Positions 21,906 through 34,187 are shown, numbered from the stretch's first letter. The stretch is DNA of 64,000 bases from Diplosphaera chodatii (GCA_032358165.1 JAALGY010000001.1:186001-250000); one strand, 5' to 3'. The notes: generated from the sequence alone by a model not told the origin. Program-made: numbers and translations.

Positions 21906-24303
21906 CTACATCAGACGCCGCCCATACGGATTCCGCAGCTTGGGGTAGTTGCGGTGCAGCTGGATGTTGTACTTGGCGATGAGTGGCTTCAGGTAGGCCA
22001 CCAGCTGCTGCTGCAGCTTCTGCTGGAGCTGCTGCAGCAGGGACAGCCTGGGCTGGGGCGTCTTTGCTGGCGGTGGGGGCGGCTTCGCGGCGGGGGGCGG
22101 CGGGGGTGGCGGTGGAGAGGGCGGTGGCGACTTCGGGGCCACCTTGGACGGCGGCAGGGGCGGCGGCGGCGGCGGGGACGGCGGCGGTGGCGGCGGCGAT
22201 GGCGGCGGCGGCGGTGTGCCTGACACGATGGTCGTGTCGACCTGGTAGCACCTGCACAGCGGAAAAGCAGCAACCTGTCAGGCGGCCCCTCACACACCGT
22301 CCGGATGCCGGATGTTCAGATGTGTTTGGGTGAACACCCTCACCAGCAGCCTCACAGACCTGCAGCACGGCTACAGCACTGGCACACACACTTCGCCGTC
22401 GGCCTGAGAGCTGCAAGGGGCAGTCGTACTATGCATTGGCAGCGTCAATACCACACATCTTGTGATTTTGAAGGATGGTAAGGATGGTACGAAAGCATTT
22501 CGAAGAGGCGCCTCACCAGGTGCCGGGCTCGCCGATGTTGCTGCTGCTGATGAGGTCCGGCATCAGGGACACATTCTCGCTCTGTGTCAGCTCGTACGCG
22601 GTGTCAGATACGTCGTCCTTCTCGAAGCCCTGCACCAGGGCTGAGTCCGTCTTAGCTACCCCATTCAAACAGGCAGGTGTGTCATCAGAAACGGACGTTG
22701 TGTCTTCAACAGCAGCAGTGTGCAGTCAGCACCAGCGGCAGGGGAATCTACTGCGTACCCTCTCTGCCTCGCTGTGGTCTTGTGACGGCATGTGCCATAC
22801 ATGCAGTGAACATACACGAGCGGCTGAGACTGACGCAGCATCACCACACGTGCTGTTGTATACCAGCAGCAGACAGAGCAGCCCGCGGGGCGCACCACTG
22901 CAGCCGGGCCCATCATGGTGGCGGACTGCGCCCACTGCAGGCCGCCCTGGGGGTAGAAGAAGCAGGCGAAGGTGCGCTGCGCGTCCCACGCCAGCACCGC
23001 CTGGAAGCTGTTGGACACGGCCGGGCTGACGGGCGGGTCGTCCTGGAACTTGCCCGGCAGCATGCCCAGCCTGCAGCCGCAGCACGCAGGTCGATTAGTA
23101 CATGGTCAATACTGTGGCGCTCGAAAGCAGGAAACAAGCTGCCGGCAGCCATCTGGTCGACTCCGACGAGGTGCTCCACTTCAGGCTGTGCAGAGCGGCA
23201 GCCATACCCTGCTGCCGTCAGACAGTCAGCAGGCCTCTGGAGTCAAAGCATGGGAGTCCATGCCAGCTGTCAAATCCCAAAGCGATACTTGGGGCTCACC
23301 AGGTGGCGACGAGGACCTTGGTCGGTGTGAAGGCGGGCGCGCTGGAGAAGGCCCGCTTGATCAGGCCCGTGGCGTCGGTGCCGTCCTGCGAGACGGTGTC
23401 GGACAGCCGGATGCGCAGGTCGCCGGCGGGGTTGCCACTGGCGTCTGTCGCCAGCAGCGAGGAGTCGCCGTAGAAAGGCGCCACCTGCAGGGGCAGGTGC
23501 GCTTGCTGTGAGCAGGAGGGACACCTGATCTGGACCGCCCCACCCCTTCACCCTGTTGTAAGGCACCGGGCTTACGGGGAAGCAAGCTGTTGCCCTGCCT
23601 GCTATACTGGCAGCCAACCAGCTGCATTGCTTTCCACACATACAAGCATCACAGTCTCGCTATTAGCAGGCGGAACTCGCACAGTATGATGGGCCCTCAC
23701 CTTGGGGCAGCCATCGGACTGCTTGCCAAAGGTGGTGGGCTCGTACGGATAGAAGCTCTCCCCAAACACCACATAGCCGTTGTCGCTGGCGGCGGCGGAG
23801 CTGAACGGCAGGCCGTAGTACTTCAGCGGCGCGTCTGTGAAGTCCACCTGCGAAACGTCCATGGCAGCGTCGTCAGGCACAGTAGGTCAGTTGCTGCAGC
23901 TGCTGCTGAGTGGTGGAAGCACTATAGGCCCCAGGGCTGCCCGCGCAGTGCGATGCTGCCTGCAACTGTCGATGGCAGCTGCCGCCATAAAGTGGCCTTG
24001 ACAGTGCAGAGTGTAGCGTGCTTCAAGACCTTGAGCACAGTGCCCACTCGGCTGCTGATGCGGCAGCGGCGGCGGCGGCGTGGACTGAGAAGCATTGGAC
24101 ACTGCAGGATGATAGCAAGCGCTCAAGGAAGCAGGAAAGCTCACCGACCAGCCGGCGTCGTCGCGGTAGTCGCCCAGCGCCGCGGTGCTGATGTCCCGCA
24201 GCGGGTCGGGGCCGAACGCCGATGCCGGCCAGATCACCGCCTCCGCGGTGGCGGCACATGTGAGCATCAACAGCACCGCCGCCGCCGCTGCGTGCTGGCG
24301 CAT
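21906..24303 (-). CDS. Secreted NIDO-domain protein with extensin-like proline tail (about 374 aa, 6 exons)
   Basis: Predicted exons: 24303-24145, 23847-23701, 23484-23300, 23070-22896, 22629-22517, 22251-21906 (TGA); 1125 nt, phases compatible. A signal peptide (MRQHAAAAAVLLMLTCAATA) is followed by ALGDYRDDAGWS, then FSSAAASDNGYVVFGESFYP and SNSFQAVLAWDAQRTFACFF followed by PQGGLQWAQ. The pattern of small displacement at neutral position, SNGYVSFG-like strand and AVLAWDG/GLQW motifs is typical of the extracellular NIDO domain of nidogen and tectorin. The last exon holds a long run of SPPPPPP blocks like extensin or pherophorin hydroxyproline spacers. It ends in a basic, Gln/Leu-rich segment (LLQQLQQKLQQQL then a conserved-looking KPLIAKYNIQ). 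Likely a wall or matrix adhesion protein. An in-frame ATG five codons upstream (24318) is an alternative start. Confidence 0.82.
22058..22216. repeat. GC-rich (GGC)n low-complexity tract coding for polyproline
   Basis: Imperfect GGC/GGGGGC repeats that encode the SPPPPPP region of the NIDO protein on the minus strand. Likely length-polymorphic. Confidence 0.8.
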
Positions 24304-27064
24304 CGCTGCTGGCTGCATGACTACCAAAGTTGATGTATGGCCGCTGTGCTTTCGGCGGATATGAACCGCTGCCACTGGTGTCGCCCCGATGTCCACTTGC
24401 GCGCGCGGTGCTACGGAGGCGAGTCTGCAGCGAGGGGAATTGGCGATCTGAGCAATGGAGCAGCGTAGAAGCTGGCAGCGCGGATCGGCACGAGGACGTT
24501 TTGGTGGCCTGGCCGCGATGAGTCAGTGGGGTCCCTCCGGACTATCTGCTGATGGCTGGACAGAATATTGCAAGCCAGCCAGCACGTGGCATGCGAACAA
24601 GGTCAAACAAAGGCTCTGAAGGGTAATGAGACAGCCTGCAGCGCCGCGGTTCGGCGGTTATTGTCGCACAGACACCTACTCTTGACCTACACATGGCCGG
24701 CCCCCAGCCAGGGGCCCGCTGCAAAGCCGCAACGGCTGCACTCGCTGAAGCCTGCCACTGACGATATAAGACATAATATCTTATATGATCATAAAACCAC
24801 CAAAGGGGCGGCAGCCTGGAGATTAAGGCAGGCAGCCACTGCACCTGTTGGTCGGGTGGTGGCGGTCACGACGTTGGTCAGCAGGCCCAACGGCAGGTCC
24901 AGCAACAGCGGGCGCTTACTGCTGGACGGAGCTGCTCAACAGCATGGATAGTATATGACACGGCAGCACCGGATGACTGGGGAACACAGCTTATGGGCCC
25001 GGGTGTGTTTGATGCTGTTGATCAGTCGGACGGTACGCCGACCACCTGGCGGCGTGACACGTGTCCCCAGTACGAAAGTACCAGAAAGCCAGTGGAACAG
25101 AATATGGGCGCGAGACGGTGCAGGTACACTGCATCAACACCGAAGTGTGCAACGCAGGCTGGTAGGATGAGTCAACTGGCACATCCCTCGCAGCTGATCA
25201 GAAACGAACAGGAACTCGCCAGCGCTCTGCACTCCTGCGGGGACCCCTTTGACACACACACGATGGACCCGCTTCCTCACGGGCTGATCAGCTCAGTATG
25301 ACTGACTGTGTTCACGAAGCAGCCCTACGCATGCTAATCCTCATCAGTTGCACCACATCTATCTGGCTGGCGTTGCTACTTTGCCGTGCACATCAAAGTT
25401 AGGTCTGGCACATGACTCCAGGGTCTGGCCTGCATGGTCTGCAACATGCATTCAGGTCCTGTGCATGCTGCTGCACACACGGCATCCTGCCGAACGTCAA
25501 TTTAGGCGGCAACAATAAACAAAGAGCAACACTGGGGGCTGGGGCATACGGTGTCAGCCTGCAAGAGCAACATACAGCTAGATATACCAACTCAACTTGC
25601 ACAGATGGGGCCTTGGCCACTCTCTAGCCCCTGCTTGCATCCTCAACAAAATTTTGCTACGGCAACATCATGCAGTACAGCCGGCCGTCGGTCACGTCAT
25701 GCCACATCACCGGGTGATGCCGACCCCCACCCCTTCCCTTCCGACCTGTCCGCTCGGCCCCGCAGAAGCTACGCCTTTCCGCGCCGAGGGCACGCCGAGC
25801 ACATCGCATTGTTTCAAGTTCCGGACTGCGACACCTTCACTGCCCTGCGCGTTGGGCTGTTTGGTTTGCTGGAACCGCAGCTGCAGGTGGGTTGATGCGC
25901 TCTGCAAATTCAGGCGACACAGTGCATCTAAGCGGTCTTTCACGGGCGTGCGTGCTCAATATGCTCCTCAAATAGCTTCAGCTGGCCTCTAACGTGCTGT
26001 ATTGCTATCCGTTGGCTGAAACGGCCAGGTGCCTGCCAGGGCCGATCAGCTGCATCAGCCCGTCAGCTAGCTATCAAGACCCACTGACCTGCCATCCAAG
26101 CGCGCCCTATCTGAAGCTCCACTGCTGTCCAGGAAGTCTGCAACACGTCCCACAACCTTGAATCTGTTGCTGCCACACTGCAGCGGCGCCAGCGCCCGGC
26201 ATGGTGGCTGGACAGAGGGGCCAAACTTCACATGTGGAGAACTTGGAAGACCAGCCGATGGGAGGGCAGCAGCGGACATCCAACGCTGGGCCTGCCAGCG
26301 CCTCCAACTTCTTCTGCCCCGCCGAAGGTGTGCTGCAGTCGCTGGTGATGAGTATGCCTTTGTTCGCGGGAGTACTCCACTTAGTGTCAAGCTTCGGCCG
26401 CCTGGCCCAGTACGGTGTAACGATGCAGTCGGCAGAGTGCTGCGGGCATGTGTGTCCATAGATACCTCCGATTGAAAAGAAGCCTGCTCCAAGCAGTTTG
26501 ATGCGCGACGGCCGTCTGATATGATCAGCAGGTGCATCGCAGCATTCTGTCGCTGGCCACTGCAAGCGTTAACGGCAAGCAAACCTTCGAACCTGGTTCC
26601 TGCTCATGGACCCGACGCGGTATAGCATACAACCTGCAAGCTTCAGATGCAGCGACGCCATCTGCCGCTGTTTGTGCCCGCTTTTGGAGTGCATGTGTTG
26701 CTCAGCCTGGTGCACTTTGCACTTTCGCCTTTTCGCTCGAGACGGTGAGAGCCTCCCAGAGATGGAGGACTGGCTGCAGCTGGAAACGCACTAGACTCGG
26801 ACCTGCATCGTGCTAGTACGTAGCACCGTGCAGCTCATAGATTGCCCATAAGCATTGCGTGCCGTCCTCAGTGCCGCGCGTCCCACTGCACCAGTTGTTC
26901 GCAGCGGCAGCAGACACAGACAGGCTGTGCAACAGCTGCTGAACTTTTCTATCTCACCCACAGCATCTCGAGCGCTGTGGGCGCTGCTTGCACGCAGCCC
27001 ACCGCAACGGCCTGCAGCCGGAAGGTCCATCAGCAGACGCCAGCGTCGCTAGCCCCAAGCACGC
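24304..27064. other. 2.7-kb intergenic region, no gene seen
   Basis: Lies between divergent genes (NIDO on minus, zinc-finger A on plus). I searched for an upstream exon of gene A encoding a CPFPG-type finger start, as in its two paralogs, and did not find one. A small inverted repeat (ATATAAGA, 7 nt, TCTTATAT) is at 24764-24786. Base composition is less GC-rich than the genes. No tRNA, repeat family or recognisable protein found. Confidence 0.5.
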
Positions 27065-29217
27065 ATGGCAGTGCTGTGCTGTGCTCGGTGCTTAGGACAT
27101 CCTGTTTTCCGCTGCGCAGGCTGCAGGAGGAAGTATTCGGAGCTGTGGCGGCTGCGGCAGCACTGCCGCGCGCCCCGCCGGCCCGGCGCGGGGCACGGCG
27201 GCCATGAGTGCGAGCTGCTGGTGAGCGGACGACTGGACGAAAGAAACGGGAAGGGAAATCAGGGGAAAGGAGCGCCATCAAGCAGCTGCTGCAACAGCAT
27301 TGGCGGCCAGTTCGTGACACTCCGGCTACGCACTGCAGCTGCGCCTGCGGGCAGCTGCAGCGCCTCATCGCGGCAGTCAGCCCAGGATACTGTTGGCCAT
27401 GATGGTGTGTATGTGTCGGTGCAGGCCTGCCCCAGGTGCCAACGCGCGCTCGTATCAGGCCAAGCGCATCTGGGTGGGTGCTCTATCAGCACTTCTGCCT
27501 GCGCCTCTCCAGGCTCCTATGCTGCCGGCGATGCTCATGCCCACGCGCCGCTGCTGATACACGCGTTTCTTTAAGCATACCAAATTATCAGCTGGATTCA
27601 CCTTAAATCTTTATGTATTACTTTTCTATTTACTGTGTTTTAGTTTGTCTTCATTTGTGTAATTCAGGAATATCGTTACATCTTCGTGTGATGGCTGCAG
27701 GCTGCCAAGCGGGCTTGAGCGCTCCGCGGCAGGCTGTGAAGCGGCGGCGGATGCAGGAAGAGGTACGGCTGTCTGGCACATAGTATGTGTGGGAGTCTGC
27801 AGTCGTTCAGCTGCACTATGCTGCTGCATGCAGCATAGTGATGTCTCATGCTATGCAGCAGCAGGCAGCAGCCGGTAGAGGTTACTGCGCTCACAGCTGG
27901 CACGCTGTCTGGTGTCGCAGGTGTCCGCACGGAGGGCGCAGAGGTGCGGCGGGTTGGGGGCCCCGCAGCCGCTGCAGCCGCAGGCGGCGCACACCCTGCA
28001 GCGGGCAGCGGGCGAGCAGAAACTGCTGTCTGAACGGAGGTGCTTTGCCGGTCCCCAAGCCAGCTCACCTGCGACACCTCCGCACTTCACCGTTCCACAG
28101 CCGGCCACCCCCAGGTGCTGGCGCACCTCATCCCCCGCCTGTCAGCCATGTCATATACCTGTGCCTCACTCCTGTCTTCCCCCTCACTGCTCCCTGGCTG
28201 TCCCTGGTGCCTCCTCCCATCAGGCATGCCTGTGATGAGACAGACGAGCCGAAGCACTTCATGGCGGCCTGCCTCGGCCGGGGCGCCCTGCTGAAGCTGC
28301 CGCGCAGTTGGTGGAGCACTGACTGGCATGTTCGCTGTGCAGCCGCGGCGCTCCCGGCCCTGCCGAAGCCACTCTTTCGTCAGGCCCCAGCAGCCCGCAA
28401 CCGCCGCCCATGACCGCTGCTACAGCCGTCACCCCGCAAACTGCCGTCGCAGCATCTGCAGCAGCCGCCGCCCCTGCCGCCCCGGCACAGCGGCCCGCCG
28501 TGTCGCCCATCATCTATCAGATAGTCCGCGCATTTGTGCAGACCATCCTGCAGCCCGAGGTGGGGCACAGTCTGATGCGCCACCGCTTGAGCACCTGTCA
28601 GGGGCGACGTTGATGTGCAGTTACACAGCTTGACATTGTGCGGCGTTGTAATATGTGCTTGGTATGCTTGGCTCAATGTTCCAATTGTTGTCAAGCTCCG
28701 TGTGTGCTAGCCAGCTGCAACACGTAGCACCCGATTGCTGGTTGTGTAGGTGGTGGAGCCGGCAGCCAGCGGAACGCATTCGCCAAGCCACAGCGGCTGC
28801 AGCGGCAGCGGCAGCAGCGGCACTCACATCGCAGCTGTCTACACGGATGTGCAGACCGCAGCACCCATATTGCAGCCCGCCCGGCCTCATGCAGCATACC
28901 CCTGGTGAGGAGCCGCCAGCTCACACTGTGACTGATGTGTACTATTGCCCTCTGACCGAAGCGAAGTTGATCCGCCCCATCTGGCACAGACAGTGATCAC
29001 TGGAGTCCACCTTCTTTCGCATTTTGCCAGACAGGGTGCGAGTGCTCGTTCACATGCTTGTTACCATGCTGCTTGTGCATTGCTGCAGTATCCGGCCAGT
29101 CACGCCGCTGGGCAACTGGGGCCTCAAGGCGAACAGGGCCCCCAGCCCCCCTGGGGCGCAGGATTGCCCAGCACCCCACCCGACCTGGGTGCCCAACGTG
29201 ACACTGCAGCAGCAACA

Positions 29218-29258
<41 letters not shown>

Positions 29259-29650
29259 GGCAACAGCAGCAGTGGCGGCAGCAGCAGTGGCAGCGACAGA
29301 GGGCCCACCCTGCAGCGGACCCGCTGACCTGGCGTGTGATCAGCGGCCAGGGCGCCGTCGACGCTCAAACGCCCCCAGCTGCGCCGCCGACCCCGCCGCA
29401 GCTGCAGTGGGGCTGCAGCTCCGCCGCCGGCGCAACGCCGGACCGGAGGCCGCAGGCGCAGCGGCAGCCGCCGTGCTGGGCAGAGGCCACCGCTGCGGAA
29501 AGCCCCAGCGGCGGCAGCAGCGGCACCGCAGCCAGCGCCGGCGGCGGCGGCTGGCAGCAGGAAGCGCACGGGGCGCCTGCACAGCTCGAGGCGCCGCGGC
29601 CGCGCACCAGCGGGGAGATGCTGCTTGCGTGGCGTTGCACGGGACCCTGA
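27065..29650 (+). CDS. C2H2-like zinc-finger nuclear protein A with poly-Gln C-terminus (about 423 aa, 7 exons)
   Basis: Predicted exons: 27065-27220, 27425-27473, 27701-27762, 27921-28039, 28391-28559, 28750-28904, 29089-29650 (TGA); 1272 nt, phases compatible. The first exon encodes FRCAGCRRKYSELWRLRQHC, matching C-x2-C-x3-Y-x5-L-x2-H. Exon 2 encodes a second Cys pair, CPRCQRALVSGQAHLG. Exon 3 encodes SAPRQAVKRRRM, a likely nuclear localisation signal. Exon 5 ends with the family helix PIIYQIVRAFVQTILQPE. The last exon has TPLGNWG, a run of about 17 glutamines, then Pro/Gln/Gly-rich sequence. Probably a DNA-binding transcription regulator; function inferred. The start is uncertain: its paralogs have an intron exactly before GC in this finger, so the first codons here may be retained intron. 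Confidence 0.7.
27814..27840. repeat. 11-bp inverted repeat in an intron of gene A
   Basis: CACTATGCTGC, five bases, GCAGCATAGTG: a perfect 11-bp stem inside the intron between exons 3 and 4. Confidence 0.65.
29204..29257 (+). repeat. (CAG)n tract encoding poly-Gln
   Basis: Near-pure CAG with a few CAA codons, in frame in the last exon of zinc-finger gene A. The paralogs have shorter, interrupted Gln tracts at the matching place. Confidence 0.85.
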
Positions 29651-30571
29651 CGAGGTGCGCATGACACCAGACAGGCAGAGATGCGAGGGTGCCGAGCAAG
29701 TTCAGGGCCCTGAGCTCACGCCGCTGCACCACCCTACTGCACCTGCTGGTATTCGCCTGACGCCATGTGAGTCAGGACGTCAGGCAGCCAGAGGCGTGTG
29801 AGTGGCACTGATGTAGCGTGGTCTTGTCCAGTGCAGCAGCCGCGGCTGGCGCCAGCTGCGTCTATCACGTCGCCGCCGCTGCCGCTGCCGTAGGCGTGAC
29901 GTGCGGCACGGCAACAGCACGTGGCCAACATTGGCAGTGCAGCTCATCGCCCCAGGGAGGGGCACCTGAACGATGCTGATCGGACGCCCGCAGGCCGCTG
30001 CAGCATTGGGAAGCAGAATGCCCTGGCTTGATGCGCTGTGGCAGAGGTACAAGAAGGTATCGCCAGGCGATAGAGAGCCTTGTTTCGGGTAGTGTAGAAA
30101 ATCAGTCACCGCAGCTACAGCATACCGCTCTGAAGCCGCACATACGTCCAGTACAGCTGCGCCAATGCATCTGGCGGCATGTTTCTGCCAACGGCGCTCC
30201 TATTTGACTGGAACTGCATATTCTCACACTGATACTGATCATGATATTGGTATGTGCACGCCGTGTGTGTACATTTGGGCCTCATGCCGGCGCCGGAGTT
30301 TTGAAACACCCTGCCATGACAAGTGTAGTGAATGGTGACGCGTGCTGAGCCCACCCTAAACCCTGATCGGCTGGTCAGCCTTGTACCACGACGACCACCG
30401 CTGATGTCGCCAGATGGCACGCTGTTGGCTTCGGGAGCAACCCGGCCTGATTTTTGCCTCACGCAGGGGGGCCTGTAGATGTTTTCCTTCAAAGCGCCTC
30501 TTGACGCGTGGACCTAGCTGGCGAATCTGGCGCCGTGCAGGCCGTCAGGCAGTAAGCTAGAGGGCAGCGCC
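29651..30571. other. Spacer between zinc-finger genes A and B
   Basis: About 920 bp between two plus-strand paralogs. It holds a telomere-like motif at 30353-30367 (ACCCTAAACCCTGAT). No gene seen; should carry the 3' end of A and the promoter of B. Confidence 0.5.
30353..30367. repeat. Short telomere-like motif
   Basis: ACCCTAAACCCTGAT, just under two CCCTAAA units, about 205 bp upstream of the gene B start codon. In plants, such telo-boxes sometimes act as promoter elements; whether this one does is unknown. Confidence 0.5.
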
Positions 30572-33500
30572 ATGGGGTCGGCTGGCACCGGCGATGCGGA
30601 GCACGTCGCACCAAGCTCCTTCCATTGCCCGTTCCCTGGTGACACGATTGTCGTTTGAACATGGGAAGGACGGCGCGGCGCGCGTCTTGCCCGCAGAGGA
30701 TGTCATTTGGAAGCGGATTTGCACCTGTGAAGTTCCTGCAATAATCGTGGCGCCCGGCTGATTGGTCGCCAATCTTTGTCGCAGGCTGCAAGCGCAAGTA
30801 CTTGGAGCTATGGAGTGAGCTCAGCTTGTATTCCCGTCGCATGCCTGCACCGAATGCTGAGATCTTGCCAGTCCTGCCTCCGACCTTTAGGGCTGTTTTT
30901 AGGCCCGGTGCCCGGCGTGCAGACCGCGCCTGGCCAGTGCAAGTGCAGTTTGGCCCACATTCGGGTGTGGCATGGTCCGTCCGGTGCGCTGTTTGCGTAA
31001 CAATCTATCTTCTGTTGTCGTCCTAGAGCTGCGGGCGCACGTCCGGGCGCCGCCCAGGGCGTCGGCGGGGCAAGGGGGCCACGGCTCAGAGCTCAGGTGT
31101 GTAGTATTCTGCGTCGTTGGTGGCAATGTCGCCCGGGCCAAGACATACGACGTGTCAGCTGCATGGTCCAAATCTTCCACCAGCTGAAGCAAGCCGAAGG
31201 CCTCAACCGATCGGAAATTTTCGGGTCTTGTGACTGCAGGTCATGCCCGAAGTGCGACAGGGAGCTCCATCCGTCCCTACCGCATCTAGGTGAGCATTCG
31301 TGCAGGTAACAGGCCGCCAGGGCCGTACCACGCGCCGTCTACCACGCCCTTTTGTGCGTCACCAACCTCCGAAAGCGTTCAAAGATTGCCGGCGACGACG
31401 GGGAAATTGCGTGCTTCGTTGTGCAGGATGCCTCAGCGGCCTGGCAGCGCCCCGGCAGGCTGTCAAGCGGCGGCGCATGGCGACGCAGAAGGATGGGGTG
31501 CGCCATCACCGCTGCGGTGTTATGCAAGACATTGCTGTAGATCGCAACACAGTGATCCTGGCTCCCTTTGACCACGTTCCGAGCTGCAGATGCGGATCGA
31601 GTCCATTGCAGCTGTTCTGACATTGTTGAAATGCGCGCAGGGCCGCACCACACGCCGGGCCACGTCTGCCGAGCCGGATGCCGTGGCGGCAGCGGCGGCG
31701 CGGCAGCTGCCGGCGGCGGAGCGCGCCGCCAGCGATCCCGCCCTGTCGCCGGGCTCGCCCTCCCGGCCGGAGACCCCCGTGGTGTGCTCCCCTCTGCGAG
31801 CGGCCAATCCGGCGGCACCTGCAACGCCCTCGCCGCTGGGCACCCCGCAACCACAAATGAACAGGTGTGATGATGCTGACCCTGACACCGGATCCTGCTC
31901 ATTTGTTCGCTGTAAGGGTTGCTGACCGTGCTGGTACGGTGAGGCACTTTTCTGGTCAGCACCTGACCAGCGCTGATGCACATCGCAGTGCTCTGGGGCT
32001 GCTGCCACCCGCACCCGCGGCGGATCAGCAGACTGAGCTGGCGGCGGCGTGCCTGCGGGCCGCGGCGGAGAATGCGGCGGTGCTGGCGAGCATCAAGCAG
32101 GCGGCCGCCGCCAGCAGGCAGCAGGCGGCAGCGCAGGCGGCCGCTGCAGGGCAGGCTTTCGACGCCGCCACCCCGGCCCGCCTGCCCATCGACCAGCTGG
32201 TCTCTGCCTTCGTCAGGGCCATCTTTGAGACGCAGGTGCTTTACACTGACACTGCTGTGACTGGCAGCTGGGTCTTGCACTGATGCAGTTGCAGCTCATG
32301 CCATGACTAAGCGATGATCTCCACTCCAGATTGTTATGCACAGTATGCAAAGACCTACAGCCAAATTTGCAGGGGGATCCTACGGCTGCAGTGCCACAAC
32401 TCCAGACCCACGCATGCAGAGTGTACTGGCCTGAATCAGCAGCTTCTGTGTGCTTGCTCAGCGATGTTGTTGGCCACTCCTGATGGGGCTGCCCTGCCGC
32501 CATGCGCGGCAGTCTCAGCAGAGCAACGGCACGCCTGTCCTGCAGCCAGGCCCTGTCAAAGCACATGCTGTCGGCCATGTCGCAAAGCCGAGCCTCACCA
32601 CCACCTATCTTCCGCCAGCGAGAGTGCTGTCTGCAACTTCCGAGTGACCCAAGCTTGGTGTCTTCCTCTTGCAGGATGGAGTGGCGGCGCCCAGGCCGGC
32701 AGCCGCCTCGCAGCACAGCGGCGGCCACAGCATGGCTGCGGACGGGGCGCCTCCGCTCGCGTCCCCGCGCCACCCCTGCTTTCGGCTCCCCAGCGAGGCC
32801 AGCGTCAGCCTGTCGCCGGCGCTGGCGATGGCGCCCCACCCTGCAGCGAGCGGACCGCACATGCCCTACAGCGCCAACGGCCAGCGCGCGCTGCACAGCC
32901 GGCCCGCGACGCCAACCATGTCAGCGGACCCCAGCCAGCAGCACGGCGGGTATGCCAGCCCCTTCCAGGCCGCCGTTGCCAGGTGCGTCACCCCTGCTGG
33001 GGGCCGGTGTATGAGTGTTCTTTAGCAGTGCTGCTGTACAAGGATGAGGAACTACACCGCATCAGCGGGAACTGGGAAGGGACTCTTCTGACATGCCTCT
33101 CCACACGATGCAATGTCCCCTCTGCTGCAGGCCGTCCAGCATGTCAGACATGTCCGGCTGGGCGCCGATGCAGTACACAACCGACCGGCTGCCCGCGCAG
33201 TCAGAGCCGCTGTTGTCCTTGGGGCCGCAGCCGGCAGCCCCGCAGCCGGCGGCCTCGCAGCCGGCGCCGCCGCCGGGGCCGCCACCGCACGGGCAGCAGT
33301 GGGTGCTGATGCCGGCCTCCGCACCGCTCCCTGCAGCCGCCATGGCTGTCACTGCAGCCATGCCGGCGGCACCAGACGCCATGCAGCCACTGCCTCTGCC
33401 GGAGCCCGTGCCTGTGCCTCCACCCACCGTCGGCAATTATTCGCCTGGCGACCTCCGCCCCGCCAGCGACGCCAACTGGGGCTGGCTGAATGCGTTCAGC

Positions 33501-34187
33501 AGTGGGTTCCCCGTCGCCGCAAACCTGGCGACGGGTGGTTCTGGCCCCCCTGGGGTGCCAATGGACCCGGCGGCCTGGCAGCAGCAGCAGCAGGAAGCAG
33601 CAGGCCCGCAGCAGCAGGCGGCGGCGAGGCCGGTTTCCCCCCAGCCGTTGCCGCCGACGCTGTCGCTGGGCAACTGGCAGCAGGCGGCGCCGCAGCCGGT
33701 GCCGCAGCTGGCGGCGCATGACATCTCGGCGGCGCTGCTGTCGCAGCCGCTGAGCGCGCCGCTCGCCAGCCGCAGCATTGGCGGCCTCGACTGGGGCGAT
33801 CTGCAGGTAGGGATCATAATGGTTTGTTTGGTAGGGTTTGCAAAGGTGTTCACCCTCAATGTGCATTGCTTCAGGCAGGTCCTCGCAGGTCCAGGGGTCA
33901 CTTGGGCTTTGCTAGGTCTCTCATGATGCCAACACATGCTGGCGAGGGATGTCATGGCACACAGGGATAATGCTTGCCGCACCACTTCATGCATCGGCAA
34001 GGGCATTAGCTTGGCTAGCAGTTGCGGGCTACATGCTACAGTTTGTCTGAGCATATTCGAACCAGCTTCTTGTGGTTTGCAGTTTCTAACGACTGCGCTG
34101 CGGTCGGGATCCATCAATGCGGGAACGCTGCTGCGCGGGGAGTCCCTGACGAACGAGAACTGGCTGCAGGAAGCAGAGTTCAAATGA
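30572..34187 (+). CDS. C2H2-like zinc-finger nuclear protein B (about 615 aa, 10 exons)
   Basis: Predicted exons: 30572-30638, 30785-30814, 31027-31096, 31240-31289, 31427-31497, 31641-31864, 31989-32235, 32675-32982, 33131-33806, 34083-34187 (TGA); 1848 nt, phases compatible. The finger is split over three exons: FHCPFPGCKRKYLELWKLRA followed by H (C-x4-C-x3-Y-x5-L-x2-H). A second Cys/His cluster follows (CPKCDRELHPSLPHL). Then come GLAAPRQAVKRRRM (likely nuclear signal), the helical block LAAACLRAAAENAAVLASIK, the family helix DQLVSAFVRAIFETQ, and a long Ala/Pro/Gln-rich region with LSLGNW. The C-terminus reads RGESLTNENWLQEAEFK. Most likely a transcription regulator with an N-terminal DNA-binding region and a low-complexity activation region; this is inference. 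Same orientation as A, converging on C. Confidence 0.78.

Noticed and set aside
29200..29330. Poly-Leu minus-strand frame opposite the glutamine tract
   Set aside because: Antisense reading of the CAG repeat in zinc-finger gene A.
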